Positions 17,079-25,280 of a stretch of 64,000 nt of DNA are shown one piece after another. The notes below the pieces were generated by a model that was not told the origin of the DNA, did no database searches, and was given only the letters and a program-made list of their open reading frames with translations. This DNA comes from Erwinia sorbitola (lineage in GTDB: Bacteria; Pseudomonadota; Gammaproteobacteria; Enterobacterales; Enterobacteriaceae), in assembly GCF_009738185.1 (NCBI RefSeq), contig NZ_CP046509.1:3165501-3229500 (forward strand), read 5' to 3'. The stretch's first letter is position 1. Each line of letters begins with the position of its first letter. A program made the position numbers and the translations under genes.

Positions 17079-18170
17079 TTATTTTTGACTGATACAGCGC
17101 TGATAGCGGCTGTTCACGCGTTGAGCAAACCAGGCTGTGGTGAGGTTACGCGTAATCTTTGGACTTGAAAGCTTGATCCCCGGTAACACTTCACGCGGCA
17201 GTTTTTTCCCGGCATCTTTCTCAGCCAGGGCAAAGACTGTTTTCCACAGATCGGTTTTCTCGAAGTCGATACTCTCCCCTTTCTCCAGCGCCCGGCGAAT
17301 CTCCCGATCGCTGTAATCCAGCCGTTTACCGATGGAACGCACCGCTTTCTCGGTTGCTCCCGCACTGTCCGAACCGTAGTTAATCAGATCGCCATCCAGC
17401 GCCAGCTGAATTCCGCTCAGACGGGATACCGCAGCCTGGAATGCAGCATTCCTGCTGGCATACCAGCCCGCGTTGAAGTCGGCAAAACGGTAGAGCGGCG
17501 AAGGATAGTTAACCGGATAGCCAAGCAGATGCCGGGTACCAAACCACATGCCGCCACGGCGGGAAAACACTTCGCGACGGATAGAGCCATCAACCTGATA
17601 CGGATAACCTTTGGCGTTGGCTTCGGCAAATGCAATGCTGACCTGCATCGGCCCGCCGGTGTGGATCGGGTTCAGATTACCAAACAGTTTCTGCCCCATC
17701 GGCACCATATTGATAAAATCATCAAACACCTCGCTCAACTCTTTTTCACTTTTCACATGATCCAGTCGCCAGGCATAGCTTTTGCCCGTCGGGGAGTTGA
17801 TCATCAGCGCGGTGCGCACCAGGAATGACGGAATATGCAGCTGTCCGGCGCGACGATCGATTTCAGCCCACGCAATTTTCGGCAGGCCCGGCACCGTAGC
17901 ATCGGCGCTGAAGTTCGACTCCTGAGCGGTCACCGCGATAACTGCGCAAATGTTGCTGACATCAGGGGTGATATTCTGGCTGTTGAACGCCACAAAGATA
18001 TCCTGCGTCCAACCCTGGCGATCGCTGACGCCTGCGGGGAGCAGGCGGGCAATATCGGCTTTAACATCGGTCGGGCGCTGGGCTGGTGAAGTCTCCGATG
18101 GCTGATGGCTACAGCCTGCCAGCACCAGCAGAGCCAGCGGCAAAAGAGTGTGCAGGGAAAAGCGGGGCAT
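17079..18170 (-). CDS. yaiW: YaiW-like outer membrane lipoprotein (DUF1615)
   Basis: A 363-aa lipoprotein. The signal peptide ends in LLVLAGC, with lipidated Cys20 followed by SHQPS. The body aligns closely with E. coli YaiW, including AQESNFSADATVPGLPKIAWAEIDRRA, FDDFINMVPMGQ, TGGPMQVSIAFAE, YRFADFNAGWYASRNAAFQ and SPKITRNLTTAWFA. In E. coli YaiW is a surface-exposed lipoprotein encoded beside sbmA that contributes to uptake of proline-rich peptides. Here no sbmA is present; the neighbours are a chemoreceptor and moaE. The family call is strong. Orthologous function without SbmA nearby is uncertain. Confidence 0.85.
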   Translation of the reverse strand: MPRFSLHTLLPLALLVLAGCSHQPSETSPAQRPTDVKADIARLLPAGVSDRQGWTQDIFVAFNSQNITPDVSNICAVIAVTAQESNFSADATVPGLPKIAWAEIDRRAGQLHIPSFLVRTALMINSPTGKSYAWRLDHVKSEKELSEVFDDFINMVPMGQKLFGNLNPIHTGGPMQVSIAFAEANAKGYPYQVDGSIRREVFSRRGGMWFGTRHLLGYPVNYPSPLYRFADFNAGWYASRNAAFQAAVSRLSGIQLALDGDLINYGSDSAGATEKAVRSIGKRLDYSDREIRRALEKGESIDFEKTDLWKTVFALAEKDAGKKLPREVLPGIKLSSPKITRNLTTAWFAQRVNSRYQRCISQK

Positions 18171-18206
18171 GAAATTCCTTAAGCCAGAGTGAAAATAAAA
18201 ATTGTG

Positions 18207-18659
18207 CTATTTCCAGCGTTCTGCGGCCTGATGGTCGCTGTCGCGGGCGGCAACCCAGCGGTCACCCCCGGCGGTGGCTTCCTGTTTCCAGAACGGTGCA
18301 CGAGTTTTTAGCTGATCCATAATAAATTCAGCGGCGGCAAAGGCCGCTCCCCGGTGTGCGCCGCTGACGCCCACCAGAACAATTTCATCGCCGGGAAACA
18401 GCTCACCAATGCGGTGGACTACCGTGACACGCTGCATCGGCCAGCGCTGACGCGCTTCATCGACGATCTCCGCCAGAGCCTTTTCGGTCATGCCGGGATA
18501 GTGTTCCAGCCTGAGTGCGCTGACGTTATCACCAAGATTATGGTTACGCACCTTGCCGGTAAAGGTCACCACGGCACCGTCAAGATCGGATGCCGCCAGC
18601 CACTGATACTCATCGCTCATGCTGAAGGGGGCACTGCCTACGCGAATTCGGGTTTCCAT
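18207..18659 (-). CDS. moaE: Molybdopterin synthase catalytic subunit MoaE
   Basis: A 150-aa large subunit of molybdopterin synthase, which inserts dithiolene sulfurs into precursor Z (cPMP). GAVVTFTGKVRNHNLGD, LEHYPGMTEKALAEI, VTVVHRIGELFPGDEIVLV and APFWKQEAT match E. coli MoaE, including the catalytic Lys in FWKQE. The start at 18659 is one base past the moaD stop and gives the E. coli length; the longer frame runs back into moaD. It is the last gene of moaABCDE. Confidence 0.95.
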   Translation of the reverse strand: METRIRVGSAPFSMSDEYQWLAASDLDGAVVTFTGKVRNHNLGDNVSALRLEHYPGMTEKALAEIVDEARQRWPMQRVTVVHRIGELFPGDEIVLVGVSGAHRGAAFAAAEFIMDQLKTRAPFWKQEATAGGDRWVAARDSDHQAAERWK

Positions 18660-18660
18660 T

Positions 18661-18906
18661 TTAACCTCCGGTGACCGGCGGGAAAAAGGCCACTTCATCC
18701 CCGGCTTTTACCGGATGCTGCATCGATACCAGCGTCTGATTGACCGCCGCCAGCAGCTTGCCGGATTCCAGCGCCAGCGCCCAGCGGTCACCCTTACGGG
18801 CTAACTGGCTGCGCAGCGCTTCAACATCGGCAAATTCCGCAGGCAGTTCGAGACTTTCGGTACCAACCAGCTCACGTACCTGAGCGAAAAAAAGCACATT
18901 AATCAT
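18661..18906 (-). CDS. moaD: Molybdopterin synthase sulfur carrier subunit MoaD
   Basis: An 81-aa ubiquitin-like sulfur carrier ending in the required Gly-Gly (PPVTGG), which is thiocarboxylated after adenylation by MoeB and donates sulfur inside MoaE. It starts eight bases inside the 3' end of moaC and is followed immediately by moaE, so the small and large subunits are translated together. Confidence 0.94.
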   Translation of the reverse strand: MINVLFFAQVRELVGTESLELPAEFADVEALRSQLARKGDRWALALESGKLLAAVNQTLVSMQHPVKAGDEVAFFPPVTGG

Positions 18907-19384
18907 GAGTCACCGCCTGAAAATCGCCAGATTTACCGCCGCTTTTGCTTATCAGACGGCACTGTTCAATGGTGATATCTTTCTGTACGGCTTTGCACAT
19001 GTCGTAAATAGTCAACGCGGCTACCGAGGCCGCAGTCAGCGCCTCCATCTCCACGCCGGTTTTACCCGTCAGACGGCAGAGTGATTCAATGCGTACCCGG
19101 TGGTGCTCAGGTTCAGCAGTCAGCGAAACTTCCACCTTACTCAGCAACAGCGGATGGCACAGCGGGATCAGCTCCCAGGTTCGTTTGGCCGCCTGAATAC
19201 CGGCAATACGTGCCGTGGCGAATACATCACCTTTATGGTGGCTGCCATCAATAATCATTTGCAGCGTCTCCGGAAGCATCACCACATAGGCTTCTGCCCG
19301 CGCTTCGCGCACGGTTTCCTGCTTGGCGGAGACATCCACCATATGCGCCTCTCCGGCGGCATTAATATGAGTTAACTGAGACAT
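18899..19384 (-). CDS. moaC: Cyclic pyranopterin monophosphate synthase MoaC
   Basis: A 161-aa enzyme that converts the MoaA product (3',8-cyclo-GTP) to cPMP. It begins MSQLTHINAAGEAHMVDVSAKQ and has GIQAAKRTWELIPLCHPLLLSKVEV with the active-site His/Lys region, then GVEMEALTAASVAALTIYDMCKA. Its length equals E. coli MoaC. The ATG is adjacent to the moaB stop. Confidence 0.95.
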   Translation of the reverse strand: MSQLTHINAAGEAHMVDVSAKQETVREARAEAYVVMLPETLQMIIDGSHHKGDVFATARIAGIQAAKRTWELIPLCHPLLLSKVEVSLTAEPEHHRVRIESLCRLTGKTGVEMEALTAASVAALTIYDMCKAVQKDITIEQCRLISKSGGKSGDFQAVTHD

Positions 19385-19900
19385 TTACGGCTTCTTCACA
19401 TGCGAGACAAAATTACAGGGACGGGTACGGGCATCAAGCTGATCCTGAATGATGCGCTCCCAGGCAAGCTGACAGGCTCCGGTCGAACCGGGTATAGCCA
19501 TTACCAGCGTTCCATTGGCCATACCCGCCACCGCACGGGATTGCAGGGTCGAAGTACCGATATCTTCAAATGAGATCATGCGGAACAGCTCGCCAAACCC
19601 TTCGATTTCACGGTCAAACAGCGGCAGCAGCGCCTCTGGCGTACAGTTTTTTTCATTAAAACCTGTGCCGCCGTTGATCAGCACCACCTGCACATCGCTG
19701 CTGGCAATCCAGCGAGAAACCGCAGCGCGGATGGCGTAGCGGTTATCCGTCACAATGCCACTCTCAAAAGTGTGGTGCCCGGCTTCCGTCAACGCTGCGC
19801 GCAGGTAGTCGCCTGAGCTGTCAGTCTCTGCGGTATGGCGATCGGAAACGGTCAACACCGCCACGTTAAGGGGAATAAAATCCGTGGTACCTTTGCTCAT
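19385..19900 (-). CDS. moaB: Molybdenum cofactor biosynthesis protein MoaB
   Basis: A 171-aa member of the MoaB/MogA fold that binds molybdopterin. VAVLTVSDRHTAETDSSGDYL, INGGTGFNEKNCTPEALLPLFDREIEGFGELFR and IPGSTGACQLAWERII match E. coli MoaB (170 aa). In E. coli, MogA carries out adenylylation and MoaB appears dispensable. It sits between moaA and moaC in the usual operon order, 11 bp after moaA. Confidence 0.94.
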   Translation of the reverse strand: MSKGTTDFIPLNVAVLTVSDRHTAETDSSGDYLRAALTEAGHHTFESGIVTDNRYAIRAAVSRWIASSDVQVVLINGGTGFNEKNCTPEALLPLFDREIEGFGELFRMISFEDIGTSTLQSRAVAGMANGTLVMAIPGSTGACQLAWERIIQDQLDARTRPCNFVSHVKKP

Positions 19901-19911
19901 ATAAACTCCTT

Positions 19912-20898
19912 TTAACCACCGATAAATGAAAGATTCTGTGTAATGCCGGTATTGCCCTGATGGAGAAAATGCGTCTCTTTTTTCGTGGTCAGGCTGCCGG
20001 CAATACGCGCCTGAAGTTCCGTCTGCTGGCTGTCATCCGCCAGCAGATCGCGCAGCGGTACCCCGCCATCGCCAAACAGGCAGAGATGAAGATTGCCTGT
20101 GGCAGAGACGCGCAGACGGTTGCAGCTGGCGCAGAAATCTTTTTCATAAGGCATGATCAGGCCAATTTCGCCCTGATAGTCGGCATGGCAGAACACCTGC
20201 GCCGGGCCGTCACTGCGTGCACGCAGCTGCTGTACCCAGCCCTGTTGCAGCAGCTGATCGCGGATCACCTGGCCGGAAATATGGTGCTTACGGAATAGCG
20301 AACCGCCATCCCCGGTCTCCATCAGCTCAATAAAGCGCAGCTGGATGGGACGGGTACGCACCCATTCAAGGAAGGTCGTGAGGCTGTGATGGTTAACATC
20401 GCGCATCAGCACGGTATTCACTTTCACTTTGCTGAACCCGGCATCAAACGCAGCGTCAATGCCGCGCATCACTTCATGAAATTTATCCTGCCCGGTAATG
20501 GCGTGAAACTGGCGGGCATCCAGACTGTCAACGCTGACGTTAAGCGCCGTCAAACCGGCAGCACGCCACTGCGCGATATCGCGTTGCAGGCGATATCCGT
20601 TGGTGGTGAGTGCTATCTGGCGAATTGAGGGGTTGTCGCGGACTGCGGCGATAATCTCGGTGAAATCACGGCGCATCGAAGGTTCGCCGCCGGTCAGGCG
20701 CACTTTTTCCGTGCCCGCAGCAGCAAAGGCCCGGGTAACGCGGCGGATTTCATCCAGCGAAAGGAAGCTTTTATTCTGCGCCCCCTGCGGTTTATAGCCG
20801 TCAGGCAGGCAGTAATTACAACGGAAGTTGCATACGTCAGTAATCGACAGGCGCAGGTAATAAAACCTGCGCGCAAAGTTATCAGTAAATTGTGGCAC
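19912..20898 (-). CDS. moaA: GTP 3',8-cyclase MoaA
   Basis: A 328-aa radical-SAM enzyme, the first step of molybdenum cofactor synthesis. The N-terminal cluster motif is CNFRCNYCLP, followed by LTGGEPSMRRD. The C-terminal second cluster has CASCNRLRVSATGNLHLCLFGD, and the protein ends in the conserved Gly-Gly tail (SFIGG). I place the start at the GTG at 20898: it gives E. coli-like length (329) and has GGAAAG about nine bases upstream. A GTG three codons earlier is possible but too close to that site. Longer starts fall in the riboswitch leader. Confidence 0.93.
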   Translation of the reverse strand: MPQFTDNFARRFYYLRLSITDVCNFRCNYCLPDGYKPQGAQNKSFLSLDEIRRVTRAFAAAGTEKVRLTGGEPSMRRDFTEIIAAVRDNPSIRQIALTTNGYRLQRDIAQWRAAGLTALNVSVDSLDARQFHAITGQDKFHEVMRGIDAAFDAGFSKVKVNTVLMRDVNHHSLTTFLEWVRTRPIQLRFIELMETGDGGSLFRKHHISGQVIRDQLLQQGWVQQLRARSDGPAQVFCHADYQGEIGLIMPYEKDFCASCNRLRVSATGNLHLCLFGDGGVPLRDLLADDSQQTELQARIAGSLTTKKETHFLHQGNTGITQNLSFIGG

Positions 20899-20907
20899 CT
20901 GTGACAC

Positions 20908-21025
20908 CTTTCCAAATAGGGAGATGCAGTCATTTCTTTCTGCACCCTGGCAACTCAACGGTTGCGGCCAGGACACCATATCCTCAAGGACACAGGTATC
21001 AGGGCTTAAGTGTGATCTACCGAAC
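20908..21025 (-). promoter_or_regulatory. Molybdenum-cofactor (Moco) riboswitch in the moaA leader
   Basis: Read on the minus strand, the leader has TCCTGGCC...GCCAGGGTGCAG, then GAAAGAAATGACTGCATCTCC and TTTGGAAAGGTG before the start. This aligns block by block with the E. coli moaA leader as I remember it (ACCAGGGCGAAG...GAAGAAATGACTTCGCCTCC...GGAAAGGTG), the founding example of the Moco RNA motif. The GAAATGAC core and its flanking pairing arms (GGTGCAG with CTGCATC) are intact. In E. coli, cofactor binding represses moa translation. The 5' boundary is approximate. Confidence 0.82.
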
Positions 21026-21088
21026 ATCGGTAAAGCGTGATGGTTGAAATGTTAACGCTAATGCCCCAGGGTTACCAGCACGATATTT

Positions 21089-21112
21089 CGTTGTATATAA
21101 TGATATATAACG
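21089..21112 (-). promoter_or_regulatory. ModE operator upstream of moaA
   Basis: Minus-strand half-sites CGTTATATA and TATACAACG, the second reading CGTTGTATA on the other strand, are separated by six bases. This is the ModE pattern of inverted CGTTATAT-like half-sites, and the spacing equals the mod operator at 42745-42768. In E. coli, ModE-molybdate activates moaA. The ModE gene itself is in this window at 43.2 kb. Confidence 0.8.
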
Positions 21113-21131
21113 TATTTTCCCGGCACTTTCG

Positions 21132-21161
21132 TTGTCGTTTAGCGTAAAATAGCGCTTATAA
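21132..21161 (+). promoter_or_regulatory. Possible ybhK promoter
   Basis: TTGTCG (21132-21137), 18 nt, TTATAA (21156-21161), 28 bp before the ybhK ATG. The elements are reasonable but unproven. The divergent moaA control region lies just upstream. Confidence 0.35.
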
Positions 21162-21189
21162 ATAATTAGTATTGATGATGATGGATACG

Positions 21190-22098
21190 ATGCGAAATCG
21201 CACTTTAGCTGACCTCGACCGCGTGGTCGCATTAGGGGGAGGACACGGTCTTGGCCGTGTGATGTCTGCCCTTTCACCTCTTGGCTCACGCCTGACCGGA
21301 ATTGTTACCACCACCGATAACGGTGGCTCCACCGGGCGCATCCGCCGCTCGGAAGGGGGCATCGCCTGGGGCGATATGCGTAACTGCCTGAATCAACTGA
21401 TTGCCGAACCCAGCGTGGCCTCAGCTATGTTTGAGTATCGTTTTGCCGGGAACGGCGAACTGGCGGGACATAACCTGGGCAATCTGATGCTGAAAGCGCT
21501 CGATCACCTCAGCGTCAGGCCTTTTGAAGCTATTAACCTGATCCGTAATTTGCTGAAAGTGGATGCTTTTCTCATCCCGATGTCTGAGCAGCCGGTCGAT
21601 CTGGTGGCGCTGGATGGTGATGGCCATTTAATTTACGGCGAAACGGAGATTGACCAGATGGCGCAGCCACCGCAGGAGCTGATGCTCTCCCCGGCAGTGA
21701 GCGCCACGCGTGAAGCCGTGGAGGCGATTGGCGAAGCGGATCTGATTCTGATTGGGCCAGGCAGTTTTTACACCAGCCTGATGCCGGTGCTGCTGCTGCC
21801 GGAAATAGCTCAGGCCCTGCGGCGTACTCCAGCCACCATGGTGTTTATTGGCAATCTCGGTAAAGAACTTAGCCCGGCTGCGGCAAAGCTGACGGTGGCG
21901 GATAAGCTGGTGATGATGGAAAAAGCGATAGGCAAGCGGGTCATTGATGCGCTGGTGCTGGGGCCAAAGGTCGACAGCAGCCAGCTGGACGGGCGCCTGG
22001 TGATTCAGGAGCCATTGGAGGCCGGTGATATTCCGTATCGCCATGACCGCCAGCTGTTGCGTCAGGCGCTGGAGCATGCGGTGCAGGCGATGGTGTAA
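21190..22098 (+). CDS. ybhK: YbhK, YvcK/CofD-like gluconeogenesis factor
   Basis: A 302-aa cytosolic protein identical in length to E. coli YbhK. Conserved blocks are VALGGGHGLGRVMSAL, TTTDNGGSTGRIRRSEGGIAWGDMRNCLNQLI, GHNLGNLMLKALDHL and LILIGPGSFYTSLMPVLLLPEIAQAL. The fold is CofD-like and nucleotide-sugar binding; the B. subtilis homologue YvcK affects cell-wall precursor supply and gluconeogenic growth. I use the ATG of MRNRTLADLD; six preceding in-frame codons (MMMMDT) are not conserved. It is divergent from moaA and convergent with uvrB across a repeat array. Confidence 0.9.
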   Translation: MRNRTLADLDRVVALGGGHGLGRVMSALSPLGSRLTGIVTTTDNGGSTGRIRRSEGGIAWGDMRNCLNQLIAEPSVASAMFEYRFAGNGELAGHNLGNLMLKALDHLSVRPFEAINLIRNLLKVDAFLIPMSEQPVDLVALDGDGHLIYGETEIDQMAQPPQELMLSPAVSATREAVEAIGEADLILIGPGSFYTSLMPVLLLPEIAQALRRTPATMVFIGNLGKELSPAAAKLTVADKLVMMEKAIGKRVIDALVLGPKVDSSQLDGRLVIQEPLEAGDIPYRHDRQLLRQALEHAVQAMV

Positions 22099-22105
22099 GT
22101 GTGCA

Positions 22106-22502
22106 GCAACGGGTCAGGCGTGCCTGACCCCTACGGAAACGATATCCGGCAGCATAATTGCGGGGGGCGATTCATACCACGCAACGGGTCAGGCGTGCCT
22201 GACCCCTACCAGAAACGATATCCGGCGGCATAATTGCGGGGGCGATTCATACCACGCAACGGGTCAGGCGTGCCTGACCCCTACCGGAAACGATATCCGG
22301 CGGCATAATTGCGGGGGGCGATTCATACCACGCAACGGGTCAGGCGTGCCTGCCCCCTACCAGAAACGATATCCGGCGGCATAATTGCGGGGGCGATTCA
22401 TACCACGCAACGGGTCAGGCGTGCCTGACCCCTACGGAAACGATATCCGGCAGCATAATTGCGGGGGTGCGATTCTACGTAGGGGCGAGGCATGCCTCGT
22501 CC
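22106..22502. repeat. 75-bp tandem repeat array, each unit with a 20-bp hairpin palindrome
   Basis: Five units begin with GCAACGGGTCAGGCG at 22106, 22181, 22256, 22332 and 22407 (75-76 bp). Each has GGGTCAGGCGTGCCTGACCC, CCTAC, GAAACGATATCCGGC, GCATAATTGCGGGGG and CGATTCATACCAC. The units differ by only a few substitutions (one palindrome is broken by GCCCCC for GACCCC). A related palindrome, GGGCGAGGCATGCCTCGTCC, closes the array at 22483-22502, eight bases from the uvrB stop. The array fills the convergent ybhK/uvrB gap. The period is a multiple of three, which makes a false reading frame. Confidence 0.92.
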
Positions 22503-22509
22503 GGCCTTG

Positions 22510-24534
22510 TTACGATGCCGCGATAAACAGCTCGCGCACCTGATGCAGCTGATCGCGCACCTGAGCAGCCTCTTCAAACTCCAGATTCTGCGCATGTTTC
22601 TGCATCTGAGCCTCCAGCTGGTGGATACGTTTTTGCAGCCCCTGCGGTGACAGGTCGATATGTTCTGCATCATCTTCCACAATGCTGCGCCCTTTCATGC
22701 TGCGCACCTTCGCTTTGTTTTTCGCCAGCCCCTGGCCCAGCTCCAGAATATCGGCAATTTTCTTATTCAGGCCCTGCGGAACAATACCGTGCTCCAGGTT
22801 GTACTGCTCCTGCTTTTCACGGCGGCGTTCAGTTTCACCAATTGCGCGCGCCATGGAAGGGGTGATCTTATCGCCGTAAAGAATCGCCTTACCGTTAAGG
22901 TTACGCGCCGCACGTCCAATGGTCTGGATCAGCGAGCGTTCAGAACGCAGGAAGCCCTCTTTATCCGCATCAAGGATCGCCACCAGCGACACTTCCGGCA
23001 TATCCAGCCCCTCACGCAGCAGGTTGATGCCTACCAGCACATCAAACTTACCGAGGCGCAGGTCGCGGATAATTTCCACGCGTTCCACGGTATCGATATC
23101 TGAGTGCAGGTAACGCACCCGCTCGCCGTGCTCTTCCAGATATTCGGTAAGATCCTCGGCCATACGCTTGGTCAGTACCGTCACCAGCACACGTTCGTTT
23201 ATCACCACGCGTTTGCGAATTTCAGACAGCAAATCGTCCACCTGCGTACCGACAGGACGTACTTCAATGGTCGGATCCAGCAGGCCGGTCGGACGCACCA
23301 CCTGATCCACCACGTCACCGCCCGATTTCTCCAGCTCATAGTTACCCGGAGTAGCCGAAACATAGATCGTCTGCGGTGCCAGCGCTTCGAACTCTTCAAA
23401 CTTCATCGGGCGGTTATCCAGCGCCGACGGCAGACGGAAACCGTACTCGACCAGCGTCTCTTTACGCGCCCTGTCACCCCGGTACATACCGCCGATCTGC
23501 GGAATGGTAACGTGGGATTCATCGATCACCAGCAGGCCATCGGCCGGCAGGTAATCAAACAGCGTCGGCGGCGCCTCGCCCGGGCCACGGCCAGAAAGAT
23601 AGCGTGAATAGTTTTCAATGCCGGAGCAGTAACCCAGCTCGTTCATCATCTCCAGGTCAAACTGGGTGCGCTGGCTGAGGCGCTGCTCTTCCAGCAGTTT
23701 ATTGTTCGCCAGCAGCACCTGCTTACGCTCGGCCAGTTCGACTTTAATCTCTTCCATCGCCTGTAAAATACGCTCACGCGGTGTGACGTAGTGGGTTTTC
23801 GGGTAGATGGTATAACGCGGGATCACCGACTCAATCTGCCCGGTCAGCGGGTCAAAAATCGACAGGCGCTCAACCTCTTCATCAAACAGTTCAACGCGCA
23901 GCGCGTAGTCATCAGATTCTGCCGGGAAAATATCAATCACTTCGCCACGTACGCGGAATGTACCGCGCTGGAAAGCCTGATCGTTACGGGTATATTGCAG
24001 CTCCGCCAGACGACGCAGAATCGCGCGCTGGTCAATAACCATTCCACGCGTAAGATGCAGCATCATCTTGAGATAGAGATCGGGATCGCCCAGGCCGTAA
24101 ATCGCTGAAACCGAGGCCACCACGATCACATCGCGCCGTTCGAGCAGCGCCTTGGTAGCAGAAAGACGCATCTGCTCAATATGTTCGTTTACCGACGCGT
24201 CTTTTTCGATAAAGGTATCAGAACTGGGAACATAAGCCTCAGGCTGATAATAATCGTAGTAAGAGACAAAATACTCGACCGCATTATCGGGAAAAAACTC
24301 TTTCATCTCGCCGTAGAGCTGCGCCGCCAGCGTCTTATTCGGTGCCAGCACCATCGTTGGCCGGTTGAGATCGGCAATCACATTGGCAACGGTAAAGGTT
24401 TTTCCCGATCCGGTTACCCCGAGCAGCGTCTGATGCGCCAGTCCATCTTCCAGCCCCTCTTCCAGACGGCGAATTGCTTCCGGCTGATCGCCAGAGGGTT
24501 TGAAATCGGAGTTGAGTTTAAAAGCTTTGGTCAT
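22510..24534 (-). CDS. uvrB: Excinuclease ABC subunit B
   Basis: A 674-aa damage-verification ATPase of nucleotide excision repair (E. coli 673). Walker A is in GVTGSGKTFTVAN near residue 40. The beta-hairpin region has YFVSYYDYYQPEAYVPSSDTFIEKDAS, motif II is DESH, the later helicase motifs are ISVTASPGNYE-like (SATPGNYELE) and LREGLDMPEVSLVAILDADKEGFLRS with QTIGRAARN. The UVR coiled coil that contacts UvrC is at the end (LEAQMQKHAQNLEFEEAAQVRDQLHQVREL). It is monocistronic with a LexA box upstream, so it should be SOS-inducible. Confidence 0.97.
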   Translation of the reverse strand: MTKAFKLNSDFKPSGDQPEAIRRLEEGLEDGLAHQTLLGVTGSGKTFTVANVIADLNRPTMVLAPNKTLAAQLYGEMKEFFPDNAVEYFVSYYDYYQPEAYVPSSDTFIEKDASVNEHIEQMRLSATKALLERRDVIVVASVSAIYGLGDPDLYLKMMLHLTRGMVIDQRAILRRLAELQYTRNDQAFQRGTFRVRGEVIDIFPAESDDYALRVELFDEEVERLSIFDPLTGQIESVIPRYTIYPKTHYVTPRERILQAMEEIKVELAERKQVLLANNKLLEEQRLSQRTQFDLEMMNELGYCSGIENYSRYLSGRGPGEAPPTLFDYLPADGLLVIDESHVTIPQIGGMYRGDRARKETLVEYGFRLPSALDNRPMKFEEFEALAPQTIYVSATPGNYELEKSGGDVVDQVVRPTGLLDPTIEVRPVGTQVDDLLSEIRKRVVINERVLVTVLTKRMAEDLTEYLEEHGERVRYLHSDIDTVERVEIIRDLRLGKFDVLVGINLLREGLDMPEVSLVAILDADKEGFLRSERSLIQTIGRAARNLNGKAILYGDKITPSMARAIGETERRREKQEQYNLEHGIVPQGLNKKIADILELGQGLAKNKAKVRSMKGRSIVEDDAEHIDLSPQGLQKRIHQLEAQMQKHAQNLEFEEAAQVRDQLHQVRELFIAAS

Positions 24535-24611
24535 GAAGGCTACCTGATGAAGATGTGCGCGAACCGGACTCTAATTCTACTCCGACATGACGATTTTGCC
24601 AGAAAAAAAGA

Positions 24612-24627
24612 CTGGATAAAATTACAG
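24612..24627 (-). promoter_or_regulatory. LexA (SOS) box of uvrB
   Basis: Minus strand CTGTAATTTTATCCAG, the CTG-N10-CAG SOS form, 78 bp before the uvrB ATG. It is nearly the same as the E. coli uvrB box (CTGTTTTTTTATCCAG, from memory). Confidence 0.85.
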
Positions 24628-24712
24628 TTGTTTTTCATACTGTTCCAACTAATAGCAGAGCTGCACTTTTGCACCCCGTTGCGCAAACGTATGCGAAAAG
24701 TTCCTTAAAGGC

Positions 24713-24944
24713 TTATCCCCAGATCCTTTGGGTTTTTAACATTTGTCAAGCGCCCCCCGGTAAAACCTCCGGCAGATCAAGTCTGGATATTCCTCCGTAT
24801 TGATTTTAACTAACATATTGATTTAAATTAATATTAACAACAAGCCGAGTTTCGCACCAACCCGTACGTAAGCCGCGCCCCGTCTCGCCTGGCGTAAGTT
24901 TTCAGACGTTAATGCACAAGGTTATCCACAGGAATGGTGGATAA
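24713..24944. promoter_or_regulatory. DnaA-box cluster upstream of uvrB
   Basis: A perfect DnaA 9-mer TTATCCACA lies at 24922-24930 on the plus strand. An inverted near-match, TTATCCACC, follows six bases later on the minus strand (24936-24944). A third 8/9 match, TTATCCCCA, is at 24713-24721. DnaA sites have been reported in the E. coli uvrB upstream region, so this may be conserved control of uvrB. The wider gap, 24535-25170, otherwise holds only AT-rich tracts (for example T8 and T8 near 25012-25031). Confidence 0.55.
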
Positions 24945-25170
24945 CTGTTTTCAGCGCCTGACCTGTCTGATGTGTATAAATCGTCCCCACGCTCACTTCC
25001 CGCTGCCAAATATTTTTTTTTGCTTTTTTTTCGTGGCGAAAAGCCCCCGGTTACGCCCCACAAAGGGTGAGTTATGCACCGTTTGTACACGTTTCTAACC
25101 TGCCATCCTGCCGGGAAATTTTTAGCGCTGCCATTTTACATGGCAGCTGCACCATGGATGATTCACCTGC

Positions 25171-25187
25171 GGCACTGGCCCGGTGCA
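25171..25187 (+). promoter_or_regulatory. NtrC-like enhancer site
   Basis: GGCACT-GGCCC-GGTGCA matches the NtrC dyad TGCACC-N5-GGTGCA at 10 of 12 defined positions with exact spacing. Its centre is about 130 bp upstream of the predicted sigma-54 start, a normal enhancer distance. An isolated half-site TGCACC is 23 bp further upstream (25148-25153). Confidence 0.55.
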
Positions 25188-25280
25188 GCCTGCTATTTGC
25201 CATCGGCAACTGTTTAGCGGCGCTGACCAATAGAAGGCACAGATGTTATGAGTTTGTGGATTTCTGGCCTTTTTCCGAAC

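Noticed and set aside
22025..22384. Open frame on the plus strand across the 75-bp array with repeated ATGQACLTPT peptides
   Set aside because: It overlaps the end of ybhK in another frame and consists only of translated intergenic palindromes.
25148..25187. TGCACC at 25148 with GGTGCA at 25182 as one wide NtrC dyad
   Set aside because: The 28-bp interval is wrong for NtrC. The GGTGCA arm pairs much better with GGCACT at 25171, which has the correct five-base spacer.
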